Origin: an uncultured Paraprevotella sp.
Lineage (GTDB): Bacteria > Bacteroidota > Bacteroidia > Bacteroidales > Bacteroidaceae
Length of the DNA: 49,976 bases
NCBI GenBank assembly: GCA_900548345.1
Contig: URKA01000022.1
Span: 1-49,976 of the forward strand
Direction of reading: 5' to 3'
Shown: one piece after another, positions 1-8,620 of the stretch
Position numbering within the stretch: position 1 is the first letter of the stretch
Layout of the letters: every line of letters starts with the position of its first letter
Made by a program: the position numbers and the translations under genes
The notes under the pieces: model-generated
The model's database searches: none
What the model was told of the DNA's origin: nothing
Seen by the model: only the letters and a program-made list of their open reading frames with translations

Positions 1-78
1 TCCTCTTCAGAATCGCAAACTTATACGCTTATCCCCACTAAATATCTACTGACCCGTTTTAAGGTGAAACAATGCCGG

Positions 79-504
79 TCATTCCAGACCGTAATACAAT
101 TCCCAGCCGGCCCTGACCTCGGCCATGACGGCCGGCACGCCACATTCCACGCGGCTCATGGCCGCTACCAACGGCGCCATGTCGCGAGGGTCCAGCGGGT
201 TGAGCCTGCGGTCGGGGGCAAATCCCGTGAGCACACACACCTGCCTCACATAGATGTCCGTGTCGTTGCCATCTTCGGGCGGCGCCCAACGGCCGATGAC
301 GGCCGCCACCGTGTTGATGCCGTGTTTGCGGATGTACGTGCGCAGCACGATGAATGCCGCACGGTAGCCCCATGCAATGCTCTTGAAGGTAAAGAACTCA
401 GGGTCGTTCTGCTCTTTGGCCAGTCCCTGCCACAGGTCGGCGGTCCGGCGGATGTTGAGAGGGTTGCACAACCGCAACCCTCTGCTTTTTCTGACTGTAT
501 TCAT
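79..504 (-). CDS. Phage structural protein P5-like / lysozyme-like protein
   Basis: 141-residue protein of the kind usually annotated structural protein P5 in Bacteroides. Near its N-terminus (about residues 10-20) it has GLRLCNPLNIRR, which resembles the GIRNNNPxNIR motif of phage tail-associated or lysozyme-like proteins; no catalytic residues can be assigned with confidence. It has no signal peptide. It starts 13 nt after the HU-like gene stops on the same strand and is the last gene of a DUF4248 / HU-like / P5-like trio. In Bacteroides this position is often filled by an N-acetylmuramoyl-alanine amidase, so a cell-wall role is plausible, but that is inference. The role of the trio is unknown. 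Confidence 0.6.
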   Translation of the reverse strand: MNTVRKSRGLRLCNPLNIRRTADLWQGLAKEQNDPEFFTFKSIAWGYRAAFIVLRTYIRKHGINTVAAVIGRWAPPEDGNDTDIYVRQVCVLTGFAPDRRLNPLDPRDMAPLVAAMSRVECGVPAVMAEVRAGWELYYGLE

Positions 505-517
505 CCGTCACGCTCCG

Positions 518-946
518 TTAGTTTTGTGCGGCGCCCGTTCCGGCAGTCTTTTCCACCAATTTGATGCGTTGGAATGAGATAGCCTCATTGTTCAGCGACA
601 AGGCGTTCTTCAGCTCCTTGTTGGGAATGAAGCGCACTTTCATGCTCTTGAAGTAGCTTGTGTTGTAAGCCTCCTCCGTGTCGCTTCCGCTTCCGTTGAT
701 GACAGTGCGGAAGTAGCCTATGTCGCCGAGGCCTACGCGCTTGCCTTCCTGAAGGGCGAAGATAATCTGCTCCTGCAGTGCCGACAACACAGCCAGACAG
801 TCGTGTCTTGTGACGGTGCACGTGGCGCTGATGCGTGTGGCAATCTCGTCGATGGAAATCAGTGATGGGCTGACCAGGCAACCGTAGTACTTTCCGGGTT
901 CTTCAACGTTCTTCGGATTCTTTTTCTTGATAACTTTGTAAATCAT
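518..946 (-). CDS. HU-like DNA-binding protein (histone-like, HU_rel type)
   Basis: 142-residue HU-family protein of the Bacteroidales-specific long type, recognisable from its N-terminus MIYKVIKKKNPKNVEEPGKYYG and the following SLISIDEIATRISATCTVTRHD. The known family binds DNA as a dimer and acts as a nucleoid or local architectural protein. The frame is open 42 codons further upstream, but family similarity begins at the ATG at 946, and the -7 box TATCTTTG on the minus strand (1005 down to 998) lies about 50 nt before it, so I use 946. The C-terminal tail (about residues 115-142) is specific to this gene. It lies between the DUF4248 and P5-like genes; such trios commonly flank capsule or exopolysaccharide loci in Bacteroides. 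Confidence 0.8.
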   Translation of the reverse strand: MIYKVIKKKNPKNVEEPGKYYGCLVSPSLISIDEIATRISATCTVTRHDCLAVLSALQEQIIFALQEGKRVGLGDIGYFRTVINGSGSDTEEAYNTSYFKSMKVRFIPNKELKNALSLNNEAISFQRIKLVEKTAGTGAAQN

Positions 947-997
947 GTTCTTTTTGTTTTTAATAAGGTGAATACTCTTGTCTTCCGGACGACAATG

Positions 998-1005
998 CAA
1001 AGATA
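998..1005 (-). promoter_or_regulatory. -7 box of the HU-like gene promoter
   Basis: Read on minus this is TATCTTTG, a perfect Bacteroides -7 consensus (TAnnTTTG), about 50 nt before the HU-like start. No clear TTTG -33 box sits at the usual 19-21 bp distance. It implies that the HU-like gene can be transcribed apart from the DUF4248 gene upstream. Confidence 0.5.
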
Positions 1006-1096
1006 TGACATCCGGAAAACAAGGTTGCGACTTATTGCACCTTTGCGCACCTTTCTGGCGCAAAGTGCTCAACAGTGCCCTTTATTCCCCTTTTCG

Positions 1097-1345
1097 CTAC
1101 GTGCCGGGCCAGTATCCGAAGTCCGTTCCGTTACCGTCCGGGCTGCCGAACACATCGATGATGGCATCGTACTGTCTGGGTGTGAACACCCTCTGGAACT
1201 TGGAGAAGTTCATGTGAGCCAACGAAGTCCACAGGTCGCCTTCGCTTCTCAGCGTCTTGATGAACCTCCGTCGTGCGTTTTTCCCGGAGGATTCGGGGTA
1301 ATACATCAACGCCAGTCCGGTAATGTCATACTTGTTCTTTTTCAT
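1097..1345 (-). CDS. DUF4248 domain-containing protein
   Basis: 82-residue protein matching the DUF4248 pattern: a basic start, then ITGLALMYYPESSGKNARR, then a helix pair ending in FTPRQYDAIIDVFGSP. The layout resembles a small helix-turn-helix protein, but no activity is established. Stop-to-start distance to the HU-like gene is about 150 nt, and that gap holds the HU-like gene's own promoter. The position beside an HU-like gene and sugar-nucleotide genes is typical for this family. No convincing TAnnTTTG box was found in the AT-rich stretch just upstream (1346-1400). Confidence 0.7.
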   Translation of the reverse strand: MKKNKYDITGLALMYYPESSGKNARRRFIKTLRSEGDLWTSLAHMNFSKFQRVFTPRQYDAIIDVFGSPDGNGTDFGYWPGT

Positions 1346-1439
1346 GACAGTCAGAAATAAGGTTTATATATAATAAGGTATAACTCCGGATTTTCAGCGT
1401 GCGGATATGCATACCCTTCGGCATAATCTTCCGTCATTA

Positions 1440-1471
1440 TTTGCTTATCCCGTATGAATTTCGTAATTTTG
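1440..1471 (+). promoter_or_regulatory. Promoter of manA
   Basis: TTTG at 1440-1443, a 20-bp spacer, then TAATTTTG at 1464-1471 match the Bacteroides housekeeping consensus (TTTG / TAnnTTTG). The -7 box is about 20 nt before the manA ATG at 1492, so the leader is short. Probably also drives the export lipoprotein gene downstream. Confidence 0.7.
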
Positions 1472-1491
1472 GACGGTTTTTACAGCATGAT

Positions 1492-2460
1492 ATGAAAAAT
1501 AATTTATTCCTTTTTACAGATATTTTCAAGGAGACGATATGGGGCGGCCACCGCATCCTGCCTTTCAAGGGACTTCAGACAGACGACCGCCGGATAGGGG
1601 AGAGCTGGGAACTTTCCGGCATTCCGGGTAATGAATCCGTGGTGAAAGGCGGAGCATACGACGACCTGACGCTGACCGAACTGGTTGCAAGCGGAAAGGA
1701 AGCCCTGTTGGGAAAAGAAAATTACGGGCGTTTCGGCACGAAGTTCCCCCTGCTTGTCAAGTTCATCGATGCCTCCCAGCCGCTTTCCGTGCAGGTGCAT
1801 CCCGATGATAAGCTGGCGCAGGAGCGTCACGGATGTCCCGGTAAGACGGAGATGTGGTATGTGGCCGGTTGCGAGTCCGGTGCGTATCTGCTCGACGGGT
1901 TCAACCGTGAGGTAACACCCGATGAATATGCCTCGCGGGTGGCCGACTGTACACTGTCCGACGTGCTCCGCCGTTACGACGTGCAGCGCGGCGATGTGTT
2001 CTACCTGCCTGCCGGACGGGTGCACAGCATCGGTTCCGGTTGTTTCATCTGCGAAATCCAGCAAAGCAGCGACGTGACCTACCGTATCTACGACTTCGGC
2101 CGTACGGACAGTGAGGGGCGTTCCCGCGAACTGCATGTGGAGGAAGCCCGCGATGCGATTGACTATACGCCGGCCGAGCCGGAAAAGCGTCCTGTGGTAG
2201 ACGCGGACACCCCCGTGACCTTGGTGCAAAGTCCCTTCTTCACCACCGGCATCTACCGCCTGACCGAACCGATGACCTGTGATTACAGCGAGTTGGACAG
2301 TTTTGTGATACTTGTCTGTACGTCGGGCACCTGCCGTGTGACATGCGGCGAGGAAACCTGTGTGCTTACGGCAGGACATACCCTTCTTGTGGCGGCCGAG
2401 GCCGAATGCGTGCTCCTCAGCCCCGATGGCGAAGCCGAGATATTGGAATCCTATGTATAA
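1492..2460 (+). CDS. manA: Mannose-6-phosphate isomerase, class I
   Basis: 322-residue type I phosphomannose isomerase interconverting fructose 6-phosphate and mannose 6-phosphate, the entry to GDP-mannose and hence GDP-fucose. Expected zinc ligands are visible: Q101 and H103 in SVQVHPDD, E120 in GKTEMWY, and H178 in PAGRVHSIG. The frame is open 31 codons further upstream, but that stretch contains the promoter and lacks family similarity, so the ATG at 1492 is chosen. The export lipoprotein gene follows 24 nt later, and gmd-fcl-fkp are farther down. Mannose-1-phosphate guanylyltransferase and phosphomannomutase, needed between ManA and Gmd, are not in the window. Confidence 0.93.
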   Translation: MKNNLFLFTDIFKETIWGGHRILPFKGLQTDDRRIGESWELSGIPGNESVVKGGAYDDLTLTELVASGKEALLGKENYGRFGTKFPLLVKFIDASQPLSVQVHPDDKLAQERHGCPGKTEMWYVAGCESGAYLLDGFNREVTPDEYASRVADCTLSDVLRRYDVQRGDVFYLPAGRVHSIGSGCFICEIQQSSDVTYRIYDFGRTDSEGRSRELHVEEARDAIDYTPAEPEKRPVVDADTPVTLVQSPFFTTGIYRLTEPMTCDYSELDSFVILVCTSGTCRVTCGEETCVLTAGHTLLVAAEAECVLLSPDGEAEILESYV

Positions 2461-2484
2461 TGAAATAACAGCATACCGAAAAGA

Positions 2485-3303
2485 ATGAAAAGAGTAGCAG
2501 ACTTGTTCAAAGTGGCAGCCCTTGCGGGCGCACTCCTTGTCACTTCGTGTACATCGTACAAACATGTGCCCTACATGCAGAACAGCCGCGAGGTGAACCT
2601 TGAAGCCAGCGCGATGCTTTACGAGGCACGCATCATGCCCAAGGATGAAATGACAATCACCGTGAGCCTGCCGGGCGGTCAGGAAGACCGGGAGGCCGTG
2701 GCGCCTTTCAACCTGACCGTGCATTCTTCGCGCAACGGTGCGGAGCGCACTACCCTGAGTTCGCAGGAAGCACTCCAGACCTATCTTGTAAGGAACGACG
2801 GCACGATAGACTTTCCCGTGCTGGGAACGCTCAAGGTGGGCGGGATGACCGTGCACGAGCTGGAAGACATGATTGCCTCGCGGCTGTACGGCACTTACCT
2901 GAAGAAACATCCGGTGGTGACGGTGCATCTGAGCAACTACAAGATTTCCGTGTTGGGTGAGGTGAACAGTCCCGGTTCCTATACCGTGTCTTCCGAGAAG
3001 GTGAACATCTATGACGCGCTGGCCCTGGCCAAGGACATGACGGTGTACGGCCGCCGCGACAATGTGAAGATTGTGCGTGAGGATTCCACCGGCAAGAAGA
3101 GTATCTATGAGGTGGATCTGAATGACGCGAACCTCGTCAGCTCCCCCTATTACTATCTGCAACAGAACGATGTGCTGTATGTGACGCCGAACAAGACCAA
3201 GGCGCGCAACTCGGATATCGGTTCTGTCACATCCACCACGTTTACGGTCATCGGTACGCTTATGTCGCTGACATCCCTTATCGTGACTTTGTTGAACAAA
3301 TAG
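2485..3303 (+). CDS. Wza-type polysaccharide export outer-membrane lipoprotein
   Basis: 272-residue lipoprotein of the Poly_export / SLBB family. The signal peptide ends in the lipobox VTSC with C22 as the lipid-modified residue. Residues about 38-140 look like the polysaccharide export domain (including RNDGTIDFPVLGTLKVGGMT) and about 145-215 like one SLBB domain (ISVLGEVNSPGSYTV). The C-terminus (about 245-270) is hydrophobic, consistent with the Wza helix that crosses the outer membrane. The family forms an octameric exit channel and normally works with a Wzc-type chain-length protein, which is not next to it here. It is 24 nt after manA, so probably co-transcribed, and is followed by hairpins that could end the transcript. 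Confidence 0.85.
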   Translation: MKRVADLFKVAALAGALLVTSCTSYKHVPYMQNSREVNLEASAMLYEARIMPKDEMTITVSLPGGQEDREAVAPFNLTVHSSRNGAERTTLSSQEALQTYLVRNDGTIDFPVLGTLKVGGMTVHELEDMIASRLYGTYLKKHPVVTVHLSNYKISVLGEVNSPGSYTVSSEKVNIYDALALAKDMTVYGRRDNVKIVREDSTGKKSIYEVDLNDANLVSSPYYYLQQNDVLYVTPNKTKARNSDIGSVTSTTFTVIGTLMSLTSLIVTLLNK

Positions 3304-3314
3304 TCATTATTTTT

Positions 3315-3390
3315 CTCACCTGTGACCGATGAAACGCACACAGGTGAGCGTTTGATTCTTCACCTGTGTGCATTTTGCTGCGCACAGGTT
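3315..3390. repeat. 22-bp-period CACCTGTG array, copy 1 (also terminator-like)
   Basis: Four 8-base cores lie exactly 22 bp apart: CACCTGTG at 3317, CACAGGTG at 3339, CACCTGTG at 3361 and CACAGGTT at 3383. Alternating orientation gives two hairpins, 3315-3324 with 3339-3348 and 3362-3371 with 3380-3389. The second is followed by a T-rich run (3389 onward), so it could end the manA-wza transcript. The 20-base string from 3331 to 3350 recurs exactly in copy 2 near 25.7 kb. Confidence 0.75.
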
Positions 3391-3504
3391 CTTTTTTTCT
3401 TCGTCTCTGTACCCGCTTTTTTACAAGAAAGTAGCGCGACACATGTCGCTACGGATTTTATGACAATTTCCTGCAAAATCCATGTGTATGTGAGTGAAAT
3501 GTTG

Positions 3505-3512
3505 TATCTTTG
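3505..3512 (+). promoter_or_regulatory. -7 box of the gmd-fcl-fkp promoter
   Basis: TATCTTTG fits TAnnTTTG exactly and lies about 31 nt before the gmd ATG at 3543. The -33 region is poor (no TTTG at the expected distance). With the terminator-like hairpins upstream, this makes gmd-fcl-fkp a separate transcription unit from manA-wza. Confidence 0.6.
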
Positions 3513-3542
3513 CACCACTTAATGATTAAACCAGACATATAC

Positions 3543-4622
3543 ATGAGAAAAGTTGCTTTGATTTCCGGTATTACCGGGCAGGACGGTTCATACCTTGCAG
3601 AGTTCCTGATTGACAAAGGTTATGAGGTTCACGGCATCCTGCGCCGTTCTTCTTCTTTCAACACAGGACGTATCGAACATCTCTATTTGGACGAATGGGT
3701 GCGCGACATGAAGAAAACCCGGTTGGTGAACCTGCATTGGGGAGACATGACAGACAGCAGTTCGCTGATACGCATCATCAGCGACATCCATCCCACGGAA
3801 ATCTATAACCTGGCCGCACAGAGCCATGTGAAAGTGTCGTTCGACGTGCCCGAATACACGGCCGAGGCCGATGCCGTAGGTACGCTCCGCCTGTTGGAAG
3901 CCGTGCGCATCTGCGGACTGGAGAAAACCTGCCGCGTATATCAGGCATCCACATCCGAACTGTTCGGTAAGGTGCAGGAAGTGCCGCAGAAGGAAACCAC
4001 GCCTTTCTATCCCCGTTCGCCATACGGTGTGGCCAAACAGTACGGATTCTGGATTACGAAGAACTACCGCGAGAGCTATGGCATGTTTGCCGTGAACGGT
4101 ATCCTGTTCAACCACGAAAGCGAGCGCCGCGGCGAAAACTTCGTGACACGTAAAATCACATTGGCCGCCGCACGTATCGCACAAGGGTTCCAGGACAAGC
4201 TCTATCTGGGAAACCTGGACGCACGCCGCGACTGGGGCTATGCCAAGGATTATGTGGAGTGCATGTGGCTCATACTCCAGCATGAGACTCCCGAAGATTT
4301 CGTGATTGCCACCGGCGAGATGCACACCGTGCGCGAGTTCTGTACGCTGGCCTTCCAAAATCTGGGCATCGAACTGGAATGGCAGGGCAGCGGTGTGGAC
4401 GAAAAAGGCGTGGACAAGGCCACGGGCCGCGTATTGGTGGAAGTAGACCCCAAATATTTCCGTCCGTGCGAAGTGGAACAGCTGCTGGGCGACCCCACCA
4501 AGGCCAAGACCCTGTTGGGCTGGAATCCTGTGAAGACACCGTTCGCCGAACTCGTGAAAATCATGGTGGAGCACGACATGAAGTTCGTGAAGAAACTGTA
4601 TCTTAAAGCACAACTCGACTAA
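3543..4622 (+). CDS. gmd: GDP-mannose 4,6-dehydratase
   Basis: 359-residue short-chain dehydrogenase that converts GDP-D-mannose to GDP-4-keto-6-deoxy-D-mannose, the first committed step of GDP-L-fucose synthesis. It has the nucleotide-binding GITGQDG (residues 9-15), the NHESERRGENFVTRKI stretch typical of Gmd, and catalytic Y161 and K165 in YGVAK. The open frame extends 11 codons upstream, but MRKVALISGITG is the family start and the promoter box overlaps the extension. The fcl gene follows after 11 nt. Confidence 0.96.
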   Translation: MRKVALISGITGQDGSYLAEFLIDKGYEVHGILRRSSSFNTGRIEHLYLDEWVRDMKKTRLVNLHWGDMTDSSSLIRIISDIHPTEIYNLAAQSHVKVSFDVPEYTAEADAVGTLRLLEAVRICGLEKTCRVYQASTSELFGKVQEVPQKETTPFYPRSPYGVAKQYGFWITKNYRESYGMFAVNGILFNHESERRGENFVTRKITLAAARIAQGFQDKLYLGNLDARRDWGYAKDYVECMWLILQHETPEDFVIATGEMHTVREFCTLAFQNLGIELEWQGSGVDEKGVDKATGRVLVEVDPKYFRPCEVEQLLGDPTKAKTLLGWNPVKTPFAELVKIMVEHDMKFVKKLYLKAQLD

Positions 4623-4633
4623 AAAACTGAAGC

Positions 4634-5734
4634 ATGTTGGAAAAGACAGCTAAAATATATGTGGCGGGGCATCACGGATTAGTGGGCTCCGCCATTTGGA
4701 ATAACCTCATGCAAAGAGGTTATACCCGACTGGTGGGCCGTTCGCACAAGGAGCTTGACCTGCTCGACGGAGCGGCCGTGAAGAAATTCTTCGATGAGGA
4801 ACAGCCCGATGCCGTAGTGCTGGCGGCCGCCCATGTGGGCGGTATCATGGCCAATCTGCAATATCGTGCCGACTTCATCTACGAGAACCTGCAGATACAG
4901 CAGAACGTCATCGGCGAGAGCTTCCGCCATGGAGTGAAGAAACTGCTCTTCCTGGGCAGTACGTGTATCTATCCCCGCGAGGCACCCCAGCCGATGAAGG
5001 AAGAAGCGCTGCTCACCTCACCGCTGGAATACACCAACGAACCGTATGCCATCGCCAAGATTGCCGGCCTGAAAATGTGTGAGAGCTTCAACCTGCAATA
5101 CGGCACCAACTACATTGCCGTGATGCCGACCAACCTGTATGGCCCCAACGACAATTTCCATCTGGAGAACAGCCATGTGCTGCCGGCCATGATACGCAAG
5201 ATACACCTGGCCAAATGCCTGAACGAAGGCGACTGGGCTGCCGTGCGCAAGGACCTTGACCTGCGTCCCGTGGAAGGCGTGGACGGGTCGGCCGGAGAAA
5301 CGGAAATTCTGGACAAACTCGCCAAGTTCGGCATTACGCCCGAAGCCGTGACGCTTTGGGGTACGGGCAGTCCGCTGCGCGAATTCCTGTGGAGCGAGGA
5401 GATGGCCGATGCCAGCGTGCATGTGTTGCTGAACGTGGACTTCAAGGATACGTATGCCGAGGGAGAACGCGATGTGCGCAACTGCCATATCAACGTGGGT
5501 ACCGGCAAGGAGGTGACCATCCGCGAAGTGGCCGGGAAAATCATGGAGACCATCGGATTCAAAGGCGAACTGCGCTGGGATGCGTCGAAACCCGACGGCA
5601 CGATGCGCAAGCTGACCGACGTGACCAAACTGCACCGTCTGGGCTGGCACCACAAGGTGGAGATTGACGAAGGCATACACCGCCTGTACGAATGGTACCT
5701 GAAAGGAATCTGCATCAATCATCAGACGGTGTGA
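4634..5734 (+). CDS. fcl: GDP-L-fucose synthase
   Basis: 366-residue epimerase/reductase turning GDP-4-keto-6-deoxymannose into GDP-L-fucose with NADPH. Seen: the N-terminal HHGLVGSA nucleotide-binding loop, the GSTCIYP stretch, and catalytic Y138 and K142 in YAIAK (E. coli Fcl uses Y136 and K140). It is longer than the roughly 320-residue E. coli enzyme because of an insert around residues 200-240 (RPVEGVDGSAGETEIL), which I recognise as usual in Bacteroidales Fcl. It sits 11 nt after gmd and 32 nt before fkp. Confidence 0.95.
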   Translation: MLEKTAKIYVAGHHGLVGSAIWNNLMQRGYTRLVGRSHKELDLLDGAAVKKFFDEEQPDAVVLAAAHVGGIMANLQYRADFIYENLQIQQNVIGESFRHGVKKLLFLGSTCIYPREAPQPMKEEALLTSPLEYTNEPYAIAKIAGLKMCESFNLQYGTNYIAVMPTNLYGPNDNFHLENSHVLPAMIRKIHLAKCLNEGDWAAVRKDLDLRPVEGVDGSAGETEILDKLAKFGITPEAVTLWGTGSPLREFLWSEEMADASVHVLLNVDFKDTYAEGERDVRNCHINVGTGKEVTIREVAGKIMETIGFKGELRWDASKPDGTMRKLTDVTKLHRLGWHHKVEIDEGIHRLYEWYLKGICINHQTV

Positions 5735-5766
5735 TGACCGTCGGCTTACCCTAAAGAATAAGATAA

Positions 5767-8607
5767 ATGAAAAAGCTGCTGTCGCTTCCGCCCAATCTGG
5801 TGGAGTGTTTTCATGAACTCCTGCACGCCGACCGGCAGGAATGGTTCTGTACGTCCGACCCCGTGGGGAGCAAATTAGGCTCCGGAGGCGGGACCACATG
5901 GTTGCTGGAAGCATGCCGGAAGGATGAAGGCTGCAACGATATGCCGCTGGAAGAGTGGCTGAAGCGCGAGAAACGTATTCTGCTGCATGCCGGCGGCCAG
6001 AGCCGTCGTCTGCCTGCATACGCCCCTTCGGGCAAGGTGCTGACCCCCGTGCCCGTATTCCGCTGGAAACGCGGGCAGCGGCTCACACAAAACCTGCTTT
6101 CGCTGCAACTGCCCCTTTACAGGCAGATTATGGAACGTGCGCCGGAAAGCCTGCATACGCTTATCGCCAGCGGCGACGTGTATATCCGCACCGACCGTCC
6201 GCTTCAGGATATACCCGAAGCCGATGTGGTGTGTTACGGTCTGTGGGCCGACCCCTCGTTGGCCAAAAACCACGGGGTGTTCGTGGCCGACCGCCGCACT
6301 CCCGACCGCCTCAAGTTCATGTTGCAGAAACCTACGGTGGAGGAGTTGGGCAACCTGATGCAGCAGCACCTTTTCCTGATGGATATCGGTATCTGGCTGT
6401 TGAGCGACCGTGCCGTGGCCTTGATGGCGGAACGGTCGGTGAGGCAGGGCAAGGTGTCGTTCTACGACATGTATTCCGAGTTCGGCCTTGCATTGGGCGA
6501 ACAGCCCCGTATCGCCGATCCGGAACTGAACCGGCTGACTGTGGCCATACTGCCTTTGCAGGGTGGGGCGTTTTACCATTACGGCACGAGCCGTGAGATG
6601 ATTTCATCCACCCTTGCCGTACAGAATATCGTGACCGACCAGCGTGAAATCATGCACCGGAAGGCGAAACCCCATCCGGCCATGTTCGTGCAGAATGCGA
6701 AGGTCGACGTGCCGCTTTGCGCCGCCAACTCCGAACTGTGGATAGAGAACAGTCATGTGGCCGCGGGGTGGACGTTAGGGTGCAGGAACATCATTACGGG
6801 GATTCCCGCCAACAACTGGACTTTACGCCTCGATGACGGCATCTGTGTGGATGCGGTGCCGGTGGACAGTTGCGGCTATGCCGCCCGTCCGTATGGCTTC
6901 AACGATACGTTCAAGGGAGCGCTGACTGATGCAGCCACGGTTTATCAGGGCATTCCCGTGTCGGAGTGGCTGTCGCGCCGCGGCTTGTGCGCGGACGATG
7001 TGGAAGGTCATGGCGACATGCAGTCCGCCCGTCTGTTTCCCGTCTGTGAGGATGTGGAAGAGTTGGGCGCGGTGATGTGCTGGATGACCTCGGCACCCGA
7101 TTGTGCCGAGGGGCGCAGGCTATGGACTGCGGCGCGCAAATTGTCGGCCGACGAACTGTCGGCTTATGCCAACCTGCGCCGCCTGGAGGCGCAGCGCCGG
7201 GATTTCCGCAGGCAGAGCCTGCCCGCTTTGGCCGGGAATCATGAACGCAGCGTATTCTATCAGTTGAACCTGAACGATGTGGCCCGTGATTATGCGGCAT
7301 TCGACCTGCCTGAACCGGCTGAACTGCCGGAAACGGCCGATATGCAGGTGCGCATCAGTGATGCCATGTTCCGTGCACGAACGGCTGTGTTGAAGGGGGC
7401 GGACGGGAGCAAACATGAGGAACGTGCGTTTGCTTTGATGCGTAACATGCTGACGGGTACGGCGGAACACCGCCAGAACCCACGCCTGTCGGTCTATGCC
7501 GACCAGATTGTGTGGGGGCGTTGCCCTGTCCGCATCGACCTGGCTGGCGGGTGGACAGACACGCCGCCTTATAGTCTGATGGAAGGCGGAAGTGTGGTGA
7601 ACCTGGCTATCGAACTGAACGGACAGCCTCCTCTGCAGGTGTATGTGAAGCCTTGCAACGAATACCATATCGTGATGCGTTCCATCGATTTAGGTGCTAC
7701 TGAGTTTGTGCATACCTATGAGGAATTGTCGCAATTCCACAAAGTGGGGTCGCCGTTTTCCATACCCAAGGCTGCTTTGGTGCTGGCCGGCTTTCATCCT
7801 GATTTCTGTTCGGAAAACTATCCTTCGCTCGAAGAACAGTTGAGGGCCTTCGGTACAGGCATCGAGATTACCTTGCTTTCGGCCATTCCTGCCGGTTCGG
7901 GCTTGGGCACCAGTTCCATCCTTGCCGCTACGGTATTAGGGGCTGTGAACGACTTCTGCGGGTTGGGCTGGGACCGTTATGAGACAGGCAACCGCACGCT
8001 GGTGCTGGAGCAGTTGCTCACCACCGGCGGCGGATGGCAAGACCAGTACGGCGGTATCCTGCAGGGCGTGAAGCTCTTGCAGACGCAGGCGGGCACTTGT
8101 CAGCAACCTTTGGTGAAATGGTTGCCCAACCATATCTTTACGGCACCCGGATACCGTGCCTGTCATTTGCTCTATTACACGGGTATTACCCGTACGGCAA
8201 AAGGTATCCTGTCGGAAATTGTCAAGGGGATGTTCCTGAATGAGACGGAACGTCTGGACATGCTGGCTGCCATGAAGAACCATTCCATGGAGATGTATGA
8301 CGCGATATTGCGCAACAGTTTCGAAGAGATGGGACGGCTGGTGAGGAAGACGTGGCAGCAGAACTGTAGGCTGGACAGCGGGACGAACCCGGAAGCTGTC
8401 CGTGCACTGACCGCAAGGGTGGATGACTTGTGCTTAGGATATAAACTGCCGGGAGCCGGTGGCGGAGGTTATCTCTATATGGTGGCGAAGGATGAGGACG
8501 CGGCGGCACGCATACGGCGTATCCTGACGGAAGAAGCTCCCAACAGCCGTGCCCGGTTTGTGGAAATGGGGCTGTCGGACAAAGGACTGGAAGTGAGCCG
8601 TAGCTGA
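5767..8607 (+). CDS. fkp: Bifunctional L-fucokinase / GDP-L-fucose pyrophosphorylase
   Basis: 946-residue enzyme, about the length of B. fragilis Fkp, that phosphorylates scavenged L-fucose and couples the product to GTP, giving GDP-L-fucose for capsule and glycoprotein fucosylation. The N-terminal half is the pyrophosphorylase, with HAGGQSRR at residues 74-81. The C-terminal part is a GHMP kinase, with GGWTDTPPYS near residue 597, AGSGLGTSS near residues 709-717, and LPGAGGGGYL toward the end. Unusually convenient context: both de novo genes (gmd, fcl) lie directly upstream on the same strand, so salvage and synthesis may share one transcript. Confidence 0.96.
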   Translation: MKKLLSLPPNLVECFHELLHADRQEWFCTSDPVGSKLGSGGGTTWLLEACRKDEGCNDMPLEEWLKREKRILLHAGGQSRRLPAYAPSGKVLTPVPVFRWKRGQRLTQNLLSLQLPLYRQIMERAPESLHTLIASGDVYIRTDRPLQDIPEADVVCYGLWADPSLAKNHGVFVADRRTPDRLKFMLQKPTVEELGNLMQQHLFLMDIGIWLLSDRAVALMAERSVRQGKVSFYDMYSEFGLALGEQPRIADPELNRLTVAILPLQGGAFYHYGTSREMISSTLAVQNIVTDQREIMHRKAKPHPAMFVQNAKVDVPLCAANSELWIENSHVAAGWTLGCRNIITGIPANNWTLRLDDGICVDAVPVDSCGYAARPYGFNDTFKGALTDAATVYQGIPVSEWLSRRGLCADDVEGHGDMQSARLFPVCEDVEELGAVMCWMTSAPDCAEGRRLWTAARKLSADELSAYANLRRLEAQRRDFRRQSLPALAGNHERSVFYQLNLNDVARDYAAFDLPEPAELPETADMQVRISDAMFRARTAVLKGADGSKHEERAFALMRNMLTGTAEHRQNPRLSVYADQIVWGRCPVRIDLAGGWTDTPPYSLMEGGSVVNLAIELNGQPPLQVYVKPCNEYHIVMRSIDLGATEFVHTYEELSQFHKVGSPFSIPKAALVLAGFHPDFCSENYPSLEEQLRAFGTGIEITLLSAIPAGSGLGTSSILAATVLGAVNDFCGLGWDRYETGNRTLVLEQLLTTGGGWQDQYGGILQGVKLLQTQAGTCQQPLVKWLPNHIFTAPGYRACHLLYYTGITRTAKGILSEIVKGMFLNETERLDMLAAMKNHSMEMYDAILRNSFEEMGRLVRKTWQQNCRLDSGTNPEAVRALTARVDDLCLGYKLPGAGGGGYLYMVAKDEDAAARIRRILTEEAPNSRARFVEMGLSDKGLEVSRS

Positions 8608-8620
8608 ATTTGGAGTTGGC

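Noticed and set aside
1504..3162. 552-codon open frame on minus
   Set aside because: Antisense to manA and the export lipoprotein; composition (His/Val/Arg rich, no domain) is that of a shadow frame.
3588..4613. 341-codon open frame on minus
   Set aside because: Shadow of gmd; no domain recognised.
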